A DNA stretch of 64,000 nucleotides from Streptococcus parasanguinis CC87K (GTDB lineage: Bacteria; Bacillota; Bacilli; Lactobacillales; Streptococcaceae), in the NCBI RefSeq assembly GCF_000507765.1, contig NZ_KI669403.1:124001-188000 (forward strand), in the 5' to 3' direction. Under the pieces are notes generated by a model, which saw only the letters and a list, made by a program, of their open reading frames with translations, searched no databases and had not been told where the DNA came from. Positions within the stretch are counted from its first letter, which is position 1, and the number at the start of each line of letters is the position of its first letter. Shown here in pieces: positions 29,294-38,152 of this stretch. The translations under genes and the position numbers were made by a program.

Positions 29294-30553
29294 CTATTTC
29301 ACACTACCCTGATGAATCAATTCCAGACACTTGTCCAGATCCACATCTCTCTCGAAATGGCTAGGTGTCCAAGGAATCTCTATATCGGGTAGAACACCCT
29401 GATCCGTCATTCCTTTACCTTGATCTACGCATAGACAACGAGAAGTAGGAAACATCAATTGATAATCGCCATAATCAACGGTACAACAATTGGAATAGTC
29501 TAAAATTCCGAGAGTCGGTCTACCTACCACCGTTACCTTCTTAAACTGCTTCATCATCTGAACAAAGTTGTCGCCAGAAGAACCGCAATAGATATCTGAT
29601 AAGATAAAGATCTGTTCAGGATAGTGGCCACCTCTAACCTCTGGGAAGAATTTCTCGCTTTCTTGCTGATACGGTACATAGCCTTGTCCCCGATGGCGGA
29701 GCAAATCCTCTTTCATATCTTCAAGCAGCTTAACTGTTTCAGGACTAATTTCTTCCTGTTGCATCCAGTCCTCAAAGTCTTTCAAGCGCAGGTCAACATT
29801 GCGTTCCGTGTAGAGAATTTCCATACCATCATCGTCCCAGTCAAGCGAATCATAGCCCTGATCCTTCTCTAAGGCTAGATGTAATAGAGGGAAATATAAA
29901 GAATCTGTCCCTCCGCCGTTCTGTCGGACATCAATGATAAGAAACTTGACCTCCGTCATCATAGGTAAACACTCTTGATATACCCGACTAATGGCTCCTT
30001 CATCCATAAAGTTATCCAGACGAAGATAAAGAATCTCATCGTCTAATCTTTTCCAAAAAATCTGATCTTGGATCGGTTCTCGACTAGGGACTACTTCAAT
30101 GGTCTTTTCTATCCCTTCTCGAAGCAGGGTGACACTCGTTGACTGAGAGACCAAATCTGCCCATTCTCGGTAGTGTCTTTCAGGGGTCTTGCTGATAAAA
30201 TAGTCTTTATGAAGAGAAGCTATCTGCTCCAAGTCACTTCCATCCAAACCTAAGATCTGATCTCCTACTTGAAGACCCGTATCTTCATTAGCTTCCTCAA
30301 CATACAATTTCTGTCCATTTATTCTCAAAAGAAACCCTTTTTGATTGGCCTTTTTATCACGAAAGGAAACATGCCCGATCACCCCAAAACTAGCTAGGTA
30401 AGTCTTAACTTGATAGAGAAAGGCATCATCTGTCATATCATCTGTAATGTTTTCTCGAAAAGGCTCTGGATCGCATCCTTTTCGATCCTTGATGGTAGAT
30501 GAATCATGGGTCATAATAGAGACGACATCTTCAAAAATAGCAGTCTTTTTCAT
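29294..30553 (-). CDS. S41-family peptidase, apparently cytoplasmic
   Basis: A 419-residue protein of the S41 (C-terminal-processing/tricorn-like) family. A helical N-terminal part (about 1-65) is followed by a PDZ-like region (about 75-160, LQVGDQILGLDGSDL) and the peptidase core. LIIDVRQNGGGTDS is the core start, and the nucleophile Ser is in SDIYCGSSGDNFVQMM (about residue 334). No signal peptide or membrane helix is visible, which is unusual for S41 proteases, so it may act inside the cell or be non-classically exported. Its neighbours give no clue to the substrate. Confidence 0.75.
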   Translation of the reverse strand: MKKTAIFEDVVSIMTHDSSTIKDRKGCDPEPFRENITDDMTDDAFLYQVKTYLASFGVIGHVSFRDKKANQKGFLLRINGQKLYVEEANEDTGLQVGDQILGLDGSDLEQIASLHKDYFISKTPERHYREWADLVSQSTSVTLLREGIEKTIEVVPSREPIQDQIFWKRLDDEILYLRLDNFMDEGAISRVYQECLPMMTEVKFLIIDVRQNGGGTDSLYFPLLHLALEKDQGYDSLDWDDDGMEILYTERNVDLRLKDFEDWMQQEEISPETVKLLEDMKEDLLRHRGQGYVPYQQESEKFFPEVRGGHYPEQIFILSDIYCGSSGDNFVQMMKQFKKVTVVGRPTLGILDYSNCCTVDYGDYQLMFPTSRCLCVDQGKGMTDQGVLPDIEIPWTPSHFERDVDLDKCLELIHQGSVK

Positions 30554-30615
30554 AAAGGATTCCTTCCATTTTTTAGAAACAGTATACCACTTTTTCTTAA
30601 AAAGTTCTTAAAACC

Positions 30616-30642
30616 CTAAAAAACTATCCTAAAGTAGGATAG
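30616..30642 (-). terminator. Terminator after the DUF4956 gene
   Basis: Stem CTATCCTA/TAGGATAG (30624-30642), followed on the minus strand by TTTTTTAGGG. Confidence 0.8.
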
Positions 30643-30645
30643 CCG

Positions 30646-31329
30646 TTATAGATTCTTTCTTTTCTTCGCTTTCTTTGTCAGAGCGACATCACAATTTTCA
30701 ATCTCGCTAATCAATAGATTGGCAAGAGCAAAATCATCGATGTTCGATTTCATATTTACCTCGTAGTTCAAGGTCAGTTGTTCTCCAGCTTGGGCCGTTG
30801 TGACAGAAATAAAGTCAATTTCTGAACAACTTTGGTCCAACAACTGGCTGATTTGTTCTGCAACAGAATCCTGTTTTGTGACGGTAATGGTCAAATGACG
30901 GCGCCGTTGATGGTCTGCCTTACTCTGTTTGTTCTCTAATACCAGCCACACCCCTAGTAAAGAAAGGGTTGATAAAATGGCCAATAAAAGATAGCCCGAA
31001 CCTGCAGCCAATCCTATAATCATGGCTAAGAAAATGGCAATCAACTCTCTAGAACCACTCGTAGCCGAACGAAAACGGATCAAACTAAAGGTCCCTGCCA
31101 CTGCAATCGAGGTTCCCAAACTTCCATTGACCAAAAAGATCACTAAGGTCATCATACAAGGAAGCAAGGTCAAACTAATGACAAACTCTCGAGTGTAAAG
31201 TGTTCGGTATTTATAGGTCCAAGATAGGGCCAGCCCTAGAAAGAAGCTGACCAAAAGGGCCAGCAGTAAGCGCAAAGGATCCACCGTTGCTGTGGCATTA
31301 TTAAAAATAGAATCAAATAGATTAGACAT
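30646..31329 (-). CDS. DUF4956 membrane protein
   Basis: The start is the ATG at 31329 (MSNLFDSIFNNATATVDPLR) with AGGTG upstream; a GTG at 31338 is also possible. The 227-residue product has four helices in the first 135 residues, including the conserved block FSLIRFRSATSGSRELIAIFLAM. A soluble C-terminal domain (about 140-220) follows. DUF4956 proteins commonly travel with VTC-type polyphosphate polymerase domain proteins, as here. The start overlaps the end of that gene by 8 bp. Confidence 0.85.
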   Translation of the reverse strand: MSNLFDSIFNNATATVDPLRLLLALLVSFFLGLALSWTYKYRTLYTREFVISLTLLPCMMTLVIFLVNGSLGTSIAVAGTFSLIRFRSATSGSRELIAIFLAMIIGLAAGSGYLLLAILSTLSLLGVWLVLENKQSKADHQRRRHLTITVTKQDSVAEQISQLLDQSCSEIDFISVTTAQAGEQLTLNYEVNMKSNIDDFALANLLISEIENCDVALTKKAKKRKNL

Positions 31330-32101
31330 AGGCAGCACCTACCGTTTCTTGAACTGGTCTTGGGGCATAATCCAAGCCTTGTGATTTATGATAAGCACAG
31401 CTATATTTTGAAAATTTCTGTTTCACCAAACCATACTTCTCTAAAATATCCTTTAGCCATTGAGGTTCTTGGCCAGGAGCCTTAATTTCCATGATCACGA
31501 AGTCATCCTCTAGTAGAGGTTCTCCTTTCTTCCCACCAAAAAGGCTAACAGCCTGGTCTCGAAAGACTAAGTTTTGATCGATTGTCACGCGAATCTTCTG
31601 ATAAGGATAACCCTGAATGGATTTCTTTTCTTTGAGAGACAAACGATCATAATAAATGAACATCCGTGGTTCCAATCGATGACCATAACGTTTGCGCAAT
31701 CTCTGAATCTCTTGCACTAAGTCTGGATCTTGTATCTGATGATCTACTGTCCCATCTGTCATCAAGTTGATAATGGCTTGCGAAGTAGCGACTAGGCGGA
31801 ATTTATGGCCAATTCCTTCTTCATCTTTTGACTTCACCTCTAGAAACACTGGGCTGTCTGCTTGAGGTTTTTCTATATAAGTCCGCATCCGAATTTTTTC
31901 ACGGCGGTGTTGTTTTGCAAGAGCATCTTGAATGACATCAAAATTTTCCGTATCAAAATAAATGTTTGAAATGGTTGAGGTTGGGTAATCATCTTCTACG
32001 ACGTATTCTTTTAAGTCTTTGATCAAGTCCTTCACGTCATCTTTTGCGACGATATATTTTGTTTCGATTCGTTTGAAACTTGTCTCAATTGTTTTTTTCA
32101 T
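31322..32101 (-). CDS. VTC-domain (polyphosphate polymerase-like) protein
   Basis: A 259-residue protein with the VTC fold seen in yeast polyphosphate polymerase. Conserved basic and acidic residues line a tunnel: RIETKYIV, EKIRMRTYIE, FLEVKSKDEEGIGHKFRL, RYGHRLEPRMFIYYDR, VTIDQNLVFRD, and LLEDDFVIMEIKAPG. In yeast Vtc4 such residues bind polyphosphate and metal. Whether this bacterial form makes polyphosphate is unproven. It is co-transcribed with the DUF4956 gene and divergent from a beta-helix lipoprotein gene. Confidence 0.85.
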   Translation of the reverse strand: MKKTIETSFKRIETKYIVAKDDVKDLIKDLKEYVVEDDYPTSTISNIYFDTENFDVIQDALAKQHRREKIRMRTYIEKPQADSPVFLEVKSKDEEGIGHKFRLVATSQAIINLMTDGTVDHQIQDPDLVQEIQRLRKRYGHRLEPRMFIYYDRLSLKEKKSIQGYPYQKIRVTIDQNLVFRDQAVSLFGGKKGEPLLEDDFVIMEIKAPGQEPQWLKDILEKYGLVKQKFSKYSCAYHKSQGLDYAPRPVQETVGAAYV

Positions 32102-32315
32102 GTTTCTTCTCCTTTAAGAGGGATCTATTGTTTCTAACCTTCAGTAAGTATGAATACGACTTACGTGCTTTCTAGTTTAATGGGACTTTCTTAACTGGTC
32201 ATTAAGCCAAACTTAAAGAAAACTAAAGTTAAGGTTCCTTTCAGAAAAACTTTAGGAAACTTTCAGCTAGCAACTTTAGACTAGGAGCATATCAATTGAA
32301 CGAGAGGAAAAGCTC

Positions 32316-33563
32316 ATGAAATCAAACAAATGGAAATTTTTATTAACGGGGGCCGCAACCCTCACCTTACTGACAGCTTGCACCCAGGCGTCATCACAAT
32401 CAGCTACAAAAAGCAATACTGCACAAACTACCGCTACTTCTACTTCAAAAAATAAAACAAACAATTCCAACTATTTTACAGATAAGGACAAGGACAGCTC
32501 TTACGATGAAAGCAAAGCCTCTACTGTAAAACTGTCTGGATCTTCTGCAAGTGTATCAGGTGACGGCGTAGCTGTATCTGGATCCACCGTGACCATCTCA
32601 AAGGCTGGAACCTATGTCATCTCTGGTGAATCCGATGGGGTTCAAATCAAGGTCGAAGCAGGTGACTCAGATGATGTTCACATCGTCTTGAAAGGCGTTA
32701 CCATGACCAACACCAACTCACCAATCTCTGCTACAAAAGCAGGACATGTCTACCTCACTTTAGCAGATGGCACGACCAATACCTTATCTGATTCAAGTTC
32801 AAACAATGATGAAGATGCCGATGCAGTGATCTTCTCTAAAGGCGACCTCACCATCAATGGTTCAGGTACGCTCAACATTGATGCCAAGAAGAACAACGGT
32901 ATCAAAGCCAATGACACCCTCCACATCACAGGTGGAACCTATAAAATCACGGCTGTAGGAGATGCCTTCAACGTCAATGACGAACTCAATATCACTGGCA
33001 CGACCATGAGCATCGATGCAGATGAAGATGCCGTCAAGGTGGATAATGATGAAGATACTTCTGTTGGAACCATGTATCTGTCTGACAATACCATGACCAT
33101 TTCAGCTGGGGACGATGGAATCCATGCTTCTGGTGATCTGATCATCGATAGCGGAACCTATGAGGTAACCGAATCTGTCGAAGGTCTCGAAGGAAAATCG
33201 ATCACCATCAACGGTGGTGATATAACCATCTATGCAACCGATGATGGTGTTAATGCAGCCAATGCTAATGCCAACCAAGATGAAATTTTCTTCACTATGA
33301 ATGGTGGAACCCTCAACGTTGAAGTTGGCCAAGGCGATACCGATCCAATTGATTCGAATGGAAATATCACTGTTACCGGAGGAACCATTAAATTAACGGG
33401 TCAATCTGGATTCGACTTTGATGGTACTGCTACCTACACTGGTGGAGACATCTATATCAACGGTGAAAAACAAACGGAAATTGTCAACTCCATGCCTGGA
33501 GGCGGTGGGGCCCCAGGCGGTGGCGGACCTCAAGGCGGTGGACCTGGAGGCGGGCATCCATAA
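32316..33563 (+). CDS. Cthe_2159-like beta-helix carbohydrate-binding lipoprotein
   Basis: A 415-residue lipoprotein. The lipobox is LLTAC (Cys about residue 22), then a Ser/Thr/Asn/Lys-rich linker to about residue 65. A right-handed beta-helix follows, with repeating GG.ITI/GTLNI turns (about 70-385; SGSGTLNIDAKKNNGIKAND, AGDDGIHASGDLIID). The C-terminus is Gly/Pro-rich (GGGGPQGGGPGGGHP). The helix resembles the carbohydrate-binding Cthe_2159 family, whose founding member binds acidic plant polysaccharide. The divergent VTC/DUF4956 genes suggest a shared surface or polyphosphate-linked process; that link is an inference. GAGAGGA precedes the ATG. Confidence 0.82.
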   Translation: MKSNKWKFLLTGAATLTLLTACTQASSQSATKSNTAQTTATSTSKNKTNNSNYFTDKDKDSSYDESKASTVKLSGSSASVSGDGVAVSGSTVTISKAGTYVISGESDGVQIKVEAGDSDDVHIVLKGVTMTNTNSPISATKAGHVYLTLADGTTNTLSDSSSNNDEDADAVIFSKGDLTINGSGTLNIDAKKNNGIKANDTLHITGGTYKITAVGDAFNVNDELNITGTTMSIDADEDAVKVDNDEDTSVGTMYLSDNTMTISAGDDGIHASGDLIIDSGTYEVTESVEGLEGKSITINGGDITIYATDDGVNAANANANQDEIFFTMNGGTLNVEVGQGDTDPIDSNGNITVTGGTIKLTGQSGFDFDGTATYTGGDIYINGEKQTEIVNSMPGGGGAPGGGGPQGGGPGGGHP

Positions 33564-33572
33564 TAACAAACA

Positions 33573-33603
33573 AAGGCAGGATTTCTTCCTGACCTTTTTT
33601 TGT
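33573..33603 (+). terminator. Terminator after the beta-helix lipoprotein
   Basis: Imperfect stem AAGGCAGGA/TTCCTGACCTT followed by a long T-tract. Confidence 0.75.
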
Positions 33604-33655
33604 TGCCTTTTTTATGATAGAATAGAAATTCAATCAGCTTATCGAAAGGAACATG

Positions 33656-34318
33656 ATGAAAAAACAAACACTCCCTCTTTTCTTCACACTCTTGCTGTCT
33701 CTTCTTTTTCTATCAGCCTGTGTGCCGGACCTTAAGATCAATTTTAAACAAGAGCCTACTACTACCAGCTCAAAAAAGAAAACCACTAAAAAAAGTAGCT
33801 CGAGTCGTTCAACTAGCTCAACTAGCACAGGTAATTCCTCTAGCTCTCCCTCAACTACTACGGAAACTACTTCTGACATCATCACAACCGAAGGGCTCCC
33901 TAGAAATGCCCAAGAAGCACCCAAGGATAAAATTTATGCAACAGGGAACTTAAAAGTAGCCTACTCTAAAAATGACGACAATATTTTTGTACAAACGCCG
34001 GATTATGAAGGGTATACCACTGCTCTTGTCCAAAAAATCCTTGGAAATCCAGAGAAACAAATAACAGACCCTGCTTATATTAGCGAATCTTTTCAAAATA
34101 TTGAACTAGAAAATATTAAAAATCTCTACCGTAAGGGGAAAATTACAGAAGAACAAGCTCATGCCTTTTTATTGGGGGCAGTTGATCTGAAACAAGCTTC
34201 TAAATTTGGAGTAGCCTACACCATTTACACCTATAAAAACAACACCATCCAATTGGTCTTTGAAAACGACCAACTCCTCTATATTACGCCAAATCCTGAT
34301 GTTGTCTTCTTTAAATAA
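33656..34318 (+). CDS. DUF4947-like lipoprotein
   Basis: I prefer the second of two adjacent ATGs (33656), five bases after AAAGGA. The 220-residue product has a lipobox LLFLSAC (Cys about residue 22). A Ser/Thr/Lys-rich linker (to about residue 80) precedes a compact C-terminal domain (APKDKIYATGNLKVAYSKN ... ITPNPDVVFFK) resembling DUF4947 of streptococci. The function is unknown. It is bracketed by terminators, so it is a single-gene unit. Confidence 0.7.
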   Translation: MKKQTLPLFFTLLLSLLFLSACVPDLKINFKQEPTTTSSKKKTTKKSSSSRSTSSTSTGNSSSSPSTTTETTSDIITTEGLPRNAQEAPKDKIYATGNLKVAYSKNDDNIFVQTPDYEGYTTALVQKILGNPEKQITDPAYISESFQNIELENIKNLYRKGKITEEQAHAFLLGAVDLKQASKFGVAYTIYTYKNNTIQLVFENDQLLYITPNPDVVFFK

Positions 34319-34323
34319 TGAAT

Positions 34324-34351
34324 ATTCTCGCTTAAACAAGCGAGAATTTTT
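34324..34351 (+). terminator. Terminator after the DUF4947-like gene
   Basis: Perfect 10-bp stem ATTCTCGCTT/AAGCGAGAAT followed by TTTTT. Confidence 0.85.
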
Positions 34352-34366
34352 GTTTCACATGAAACA
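34351..34366. promoter_or_regulatory. parS-like site, one mismatch from consensus
   Basis: TGTTTCACATGAAACA differs from the ParB/Spo0J-binding consensus TGTTTCACGTGAAACA only at the centre (A for G). It sits between two convergent terminators, in non-coding DNA. ParB binding would mark an origin-proximal region. Confidence 0.5.
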
Positions 34367-34398
34367 AAAAACTCTCAACTCCAAATGAGTTGAGAGTT
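34364..34398 (-). terminator. Terminator after the pip gene
   Basis: Perfect 11-bp stem AACTCTCAACT/AGTTGAGAGTT, with TTTTTT following on the minus strand. Confidence 0.83.
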
Positions 34399-34406
34399 CT
34401 TGACGA

Positions 34407-37202
34407 TTAGTCCTCTTCATATTTTTTTGGATTGTAAAACCACATCCCTAGTCCCGCAAATAGAGCAATGGTCACCAAAAGAAAGACCACTTGATTTCCA
34501 ATTTCTCCTGTCATCGAAATCGTTTGACGAAGACCAGAGACGGTATAGCTCATTGGCAAGAATGGATGAATGGCTTGGAAAAATCCATTTGTCAAAGCAA
34601 GAGGATAAGTTCCTGCACTAGAAGCTAATTGCAAGAGCAAGAGGATCAACGAGAGGAAAGCACCGACCTTTCTTTGCCATGTTGTTAAAGCGGTCACGAT
34701 AGACATGAAGGCCACACTACCGATCACACAAAGGAAGAGGGTAGCCATCTCATGATTGGCAGATAAACCAATCAAGTGAACAGCACCATAGACCAAGATT
34801 CCTGCAACCACCGCAATGGTTCCATTGACCTCAAAGCGAGATTTAAACCATGCCCAACGACTTTCAGGATGACGACCGGATGGCAATTTTGCAAAGATCA
34901 TATTGGTTGACAAGGCACAAACAAAGAGTGCTACAGAGATCATATAAGGAGCCATTCCGACCCCATTTACAGGGACATTATCTTGATCTGTTTTAGAAGT
35001 CGTAACAGGATTGGCTAAGGTTTTAGCGTTTTCTTTTTCAGTTGTAGCCACATTCAATTGTCCCTTAGCATCGTTTAATCCTTGACTCAAGTTTTGGCTT
35101 CCTGCTGCTAATTCACCTAAACCATTTGTCAATGTTTGGCCACCTGCTGCTAATTTGCTGGAGCCATCTGAGATTTGATTTGCACCGTCGGCTAGTTTAT
35201 CAGCACCAGTCACCAATTGACCTGATTTTTCTGTCAACTGATTGACACCAGTGACAAGTTTATTGACACCACCTGCCAACTCTGGAGTCTTGCTGTTCAA
35301 TTGCCCTACACCTTCAGCTAATTTTCCAGCACCGGCAACCAATTCACCCGACTTACCTGTTAATTGGGTCGCTCCTGAAGCCAGTTGATTCATACCTGAT
35401 GTCAAGGCAGGCATCTTCCCATTTAACTCACCTAGACCAGAAGCTAATTGATTGCTTCCTGCAAGTAATTCTGATGATTTACTATCTAGTTGACCAACAC
35501 CTGCTGCTAACTGACTAGCCCCATTTGTTAAAGTACTGCTATTCGTCTTAAGTTGGGTTGCTCCATTAGCGATTTTATCAACACCAGCTGTATAAGCGTC
35601 GATCCCTTGACCGATGGTTTGACTAGCTGGCAACAATTGTCCACTAACTGCGGATTGGATCTTAGACAAGCCACTTGACAAGTCTGTCAAGGTAGAAGAA
35701 GCTGTCGGTAAAACTTGATTGGCTGCCGTTTGCAGTTGTGTCAAGCTATTTCCTGTATTCAAACTACCTTGGATCGTTTGAATCGTAGTCAAGATTCCTT
35801 GAGCCGCCGTTTCACTCGAGCTTGGGCTCGATGAGATCGCCGCATTGATTTCCGCTTGTTGGTCAGCTGTCATTGCTTGATAGGCTGCTGTTCCTTGCAC
35901 ACTTGCAAGGGCATTTGCACGATCCGCTTGGGCTGAAGCAAGGATTGATTGAGCTGAATTCGCAATACTCGTCAATCCAGACGAAAGTTGACTGGTATCC
36001 ACTGTAGCATTTTGAATCGCTGCATTTAATTGGTTTAAACCAGCTGCCAATTGATCAATCTGAGCAGATTGACTTGTAGAAGCTTGTAGCTGGCTTGATA
36101 ATGTTTGAATACCTGATTCTAATTGTGAAACCCCATTTCGAAGGGTAGCAGATTGACTACTTAATTGACCCGCTCCTTCTGATAAAGTAGCGACTCCATT
36201 TGTATAGGTTGCTAAACCATTTGAAAAGTTAGATAGGCCTGAATTCAATTGACGCACGCCATTGGTATAATTCCCAAGACCATCATTGAGGGTCCCCATA
36301 CCACTGGTTAATTGACCAACTCCTGAAGCTAACTGAGGGGTTTGACTCGCCATTTGATTGAGACCATTTCCTAATCGATCCACTCCGGTAGCGTAAGCCA
36401 TCAAGCCTGTATTAAAAGTACCAAACCCATTATTTAATTGATTGACGCCAGATACCAAGTTTGGAAGTTGACCAGCCATTTGATTGAGACCATTTCCTAA
36501 TTGACCAACACCATCTGTATAGGCTGCTAGACCCGTACGAAGAGTAGTCGCACCATCTGAAAATGCTAAGCTTGAACGAGCCAATGTATTCAAATTAGTA
36601 GACAGTGTTTGACCACCATCTTCCAATTTACTTGCACCATCTGCTAATTTAGCACTTCCATCTGCCGCTGTCCCCATACCAGATTTAAGCGATCCCATTT
36701 TGGAAAATAAAGCTGTTGTATACGTATTGGTCACTTTTTCGGCCACTGACTGCTTCATCTTTGTCATCGCAGTGTCGCTCATTTTCCCTGCGATAAAACT
36801 ATGACCACTGGATGTTTGGTAATCAATGGTCATCTGTTCCGGATGATTGGTTAAGATGGAGCTAGCTTTCTTTGAAAGATCCTCAGGCAGGGTTACAATC
36901 ATATAATAATCGCCATTTTTAAGACCATCTTTCGCAGCTTTCTCATCTACAAAATGAAAATCAAGTGAGTCATTGTCCTTCAAATTGGACACCATGTCTT
37001 TTCCTATTTCCATCTTTTGTCCATTATATGTAGCAGATTGATCCTTATTGACAACCGCTACAGGAAGATCCGAAACTTGGCCATATGGATCCCACATGGA
37101 AGATAGAAAAATAATATTATAAAGAGCTGGAATCAAAGCAACTCCAATCATGACAATGATAAATGTTGGCTTTTTAAGAATAGCCTTCCATTCTTTCATC
37201 AT
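34407..37202 (-). CDS. YhgE/Pip-family membrane protein (phage infection protein homologue)
   Basis: The start is the ATG at 37202 (MMKEWKAILKKPTFIIV) with AAGGAG nine bases upstream. The longer in-frame extension to 37415 runs through the promoter region and overlaps tetR. The 931-residue protein has one N-terminal helix (about 12-32), a long external region and five or six C-terminal helices (ABC-2-like). The external part carries dozens of repeats of the form GxxQLxxGxxxLxxG (for example GVNQLNNGFGTFNTGL), likely a long helical stalk. Lactococcal Pip is the receptor that lets c2-type phages eject DNA. The cellular role is unknown. A divergent TetR-type gene probably controls it. Confidence 0.9.
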   Translation of the reverse strand: MMKEWKAILKKPTFIIVMIGVALIPALYNIIFLSSMWDPYGQVSDLPVAVVNKDQSATYNGQKMEIGKDMVSNLKDNDSLDFHFVDEKAAKDGLKNGDYYMIVTLPEDLSKKASSILTNHPEQMTIDYQTSSGHSFIAGKMSDTAMTKMKQSVAEKVTNTYTTALFSKMGSLKSGMGTAADGSAKLADGASKLEDGGQTLSTNLNTLARSSLAFSDGATTLRTGLAAYTDGVGQLGNGLNQMAGQLPNLVSGVNQLNNGFGTFNTGLMAYATGVDRLGNGLNQMASQTPQLASGVGQLTSGMGTLNDGLGNYTNGVRQLNSGLSNFSNGLATYTNGVATLSEGAGQLSSQSATLRNGVSQLESGIQTLSSQLQASTSQSAQIDQLAAGLNQLNAAIQNATVDTSQLSSGLTSIANSAQSILASAQADRANALASVQGTAAYQAMTADQQAEINAAISSSPSSSETAAQGILTTIQTIQGSLNTGNSLTQLQTAANQVLPTASSTLTDLSSGLSKIQSAVSGQLLPASQTIGQGIDAYTAGVDKIANGATQLKTNSSTLTNGASQLAAGVGQLDSKSSELLAGSNQLASGLGELNGKMPALTSGMNQLASGATQLTGKSGELVAGAGKLAEGVGQLNSKTPELAGGVNKLVTGVNQLTEKSGQLVTGADKLADGANQISDGSSKLAAGGQTLTNGLGELAAGSQNLSQGLNDAKGQLNVATTEKENAKTLANPVTTSKTDQDNVPVNGVGMAPYMISVALFVCALSTNMIFAKLPSGRHPESRWAWFKSRFEVNGTIAVVAGILVYGAVHLIGLSANHEMATLFLCVIGSVAFMSIVTALTTWQRKVGAFLSLILLLLQLASSAGTYPLALTNGFFQAIHPFLPMSYTVSGLRQTISMTGEIGNQVVFLLVTIALFAGLGMWFYNPKKYEED

Positions 37203-37219
37203 ATTTTTTGTCTCCTTTT

Positions 37220-37313
37220 TATACACATTGTCTAAATTTCTGATATAATAGATTATACAGTTTCTAGAAATTTTCACAAGTAGGAAATCTTTATTTTTAG
37301 ACACTGTGTATAA
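37220..37313. promoter_or_regulatory. Divergent pip/tetR control region with paired operator-like sites
   Basis: TATACACATTGTCTA (37220-37234) and TAGACACTGTGTATA (37298-37312) are inverted copies of one pseudo-palindrome with one mismatch, one next to each gene. The perfect palindrome TTTCTAGAAA lies at 37261-37270. The tetR-side site overlaps a TATAAT-like box (37309-37314). This suggests the TetR-type protein represses both genes. Confidence 0.6.
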
Positions 37314-37336
37314 TTTTGTGCAAAAAGGATTAACAG

Positions 37337-37870
37337 ATGACTGAGAGCAATAAACGATTAAAAACAAAACGAAATATCGAGGAGGCGATGGTTCGACTAC
37401 TAGAAAAGGAATCATTCGACCAAATCACAACGGTTGAGTTAGCACAAGAATCCGGCATTAGTCGCTCTAGCTTTTATACCCACTATCGAGACAAGTACGA
37501 TATGATCGAGCGCTACCAACAAGCACTCTTTCACAAGCTTGAATATATCTTTGACAAACACCAAGACGACAAGCGCCAAGCGATTACAGAAGTGTTCGAA
37601 TTCCTAACCAAGGAGCCACTCTTTGCAGTTCTTCTGACAGAGAATGGAACCAAAGAGATCCAAACCTTCTTACGACATAAATTACAGATTCTTCTGGTTG
37701 ATAGTTTGCAAGAGCGCTATAGTCATAAATCATTAACAGATATTGAAAGAGTCTACAGTTCTGTCTATCTGACCAATGCCTTCTTCGGAGTCTGTCAGAT
37801 GTGGGTTTCGCGCGGAAAAAAAGAAAGTCCTCAACAAATGGCTGAATTTTTAATGAAAATGTTACGGTAA
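37337..37870 (+). CDS. TetR/AcrR-family regulator
   Basis: A 177-residue regulator. The N-terminal helix-turn-helix is KRNIEEAMVRLLEKESFDQI followed by TVELAQESGISRSSFYTHYRDKYDMI (about residues 11-58). The C-terminal ligand domain is short and resembles the streptococcal TetR_C_7/DhaS-like type. It is divergent from the Pip gene, which it probably controls through the paired operator-like sites. It is the last chromosomal gene before the integrated element. Confidence 0.88.
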   Translation: MTESNKRLKTKRNIEEAMVRLLEKESFDQITTVELAQESGISRSSFYTHYRDKYDMIERYQQALFHKLEYIFDKHQDDKRQAITEVFEFLTKEPLFAVLLTENGTKEIQTFLRHKLQILLVDSLQERYSHKSLTDIERVYSSVYLTNAFFGVCQMWVSRGKKESPQQMAEFLMKMLR

Positions 37871-37876
37871 CAGTCT

Positions 37877-37907
37877 CTCCTGATCGATCTAGATCAGGAG
37901 TTTTTTT
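37877..37907 (+). terminator. Terminator after tetR
   Basis: Perfect 9-bp stem CTCCTGATC/GATCAGGAG followed by seven T. Confidence 0.87.
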
Positions 37908-37975
37908 ATTAGCAGGTTTAGGTTTTAAGAAAACAAAAAGGGGAGCAAAGCCAGAAATCAACCCTTTAAGACAAA

Positions 37976-38003
37976 ACAAAAAGCCCACTGTAGTAGGCTT
38001 TCT
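37976..38003 (-). terminator. Minus-strand terminator left of the integrated element
   Basis: Stem AAGCCCAC/GTAGGCTT with a T-rich tail on the minus strand (GGGCTTTTTGTTTTG). It would stop transcription leaving the left end of the element. Confidence 0.65.
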
Positions 38004-38130
38004 GCAAAGTATATCTTAAAATTAAAGCATTTTGTTATCAGCACTTAAACATGTATAGTAATAATAAGGCAACCTAACTACCAAAAACATTGTATTTCAA
38101 CAATCACTAACAAAGTGAGACATGCTGGGG

Positions 38131-38152
38131 TAACTTAAAGGGTAGTAAAAAG
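38131..38152 (+). repeat. Left attachment repeat (attL candidate)
   Basis: TAACTT followed by AAAGGGTAGTAAAAAG. It matches the right copy at 47596-47617 except for one base (T versus A at the sixth position). Confidence 0.8.

Noticed and set aside
32160-32300. CiaR binding site between the VTC gene and the beta-helix lipoprotein gene
   Set aside because: A TTTAAG-N5-CTTAAT pair occurs on the minus strand, but the second half deviates from the consensus. Repeated AACTTTAG words here are suggestive only.
37203-37415. N-terminal extension of the Pip protein to 37415
   Set aside because: It would cover the operator region and overlap tetR. The ATG at 37202 has AAGGAG and begins a family-typical N-terminus.
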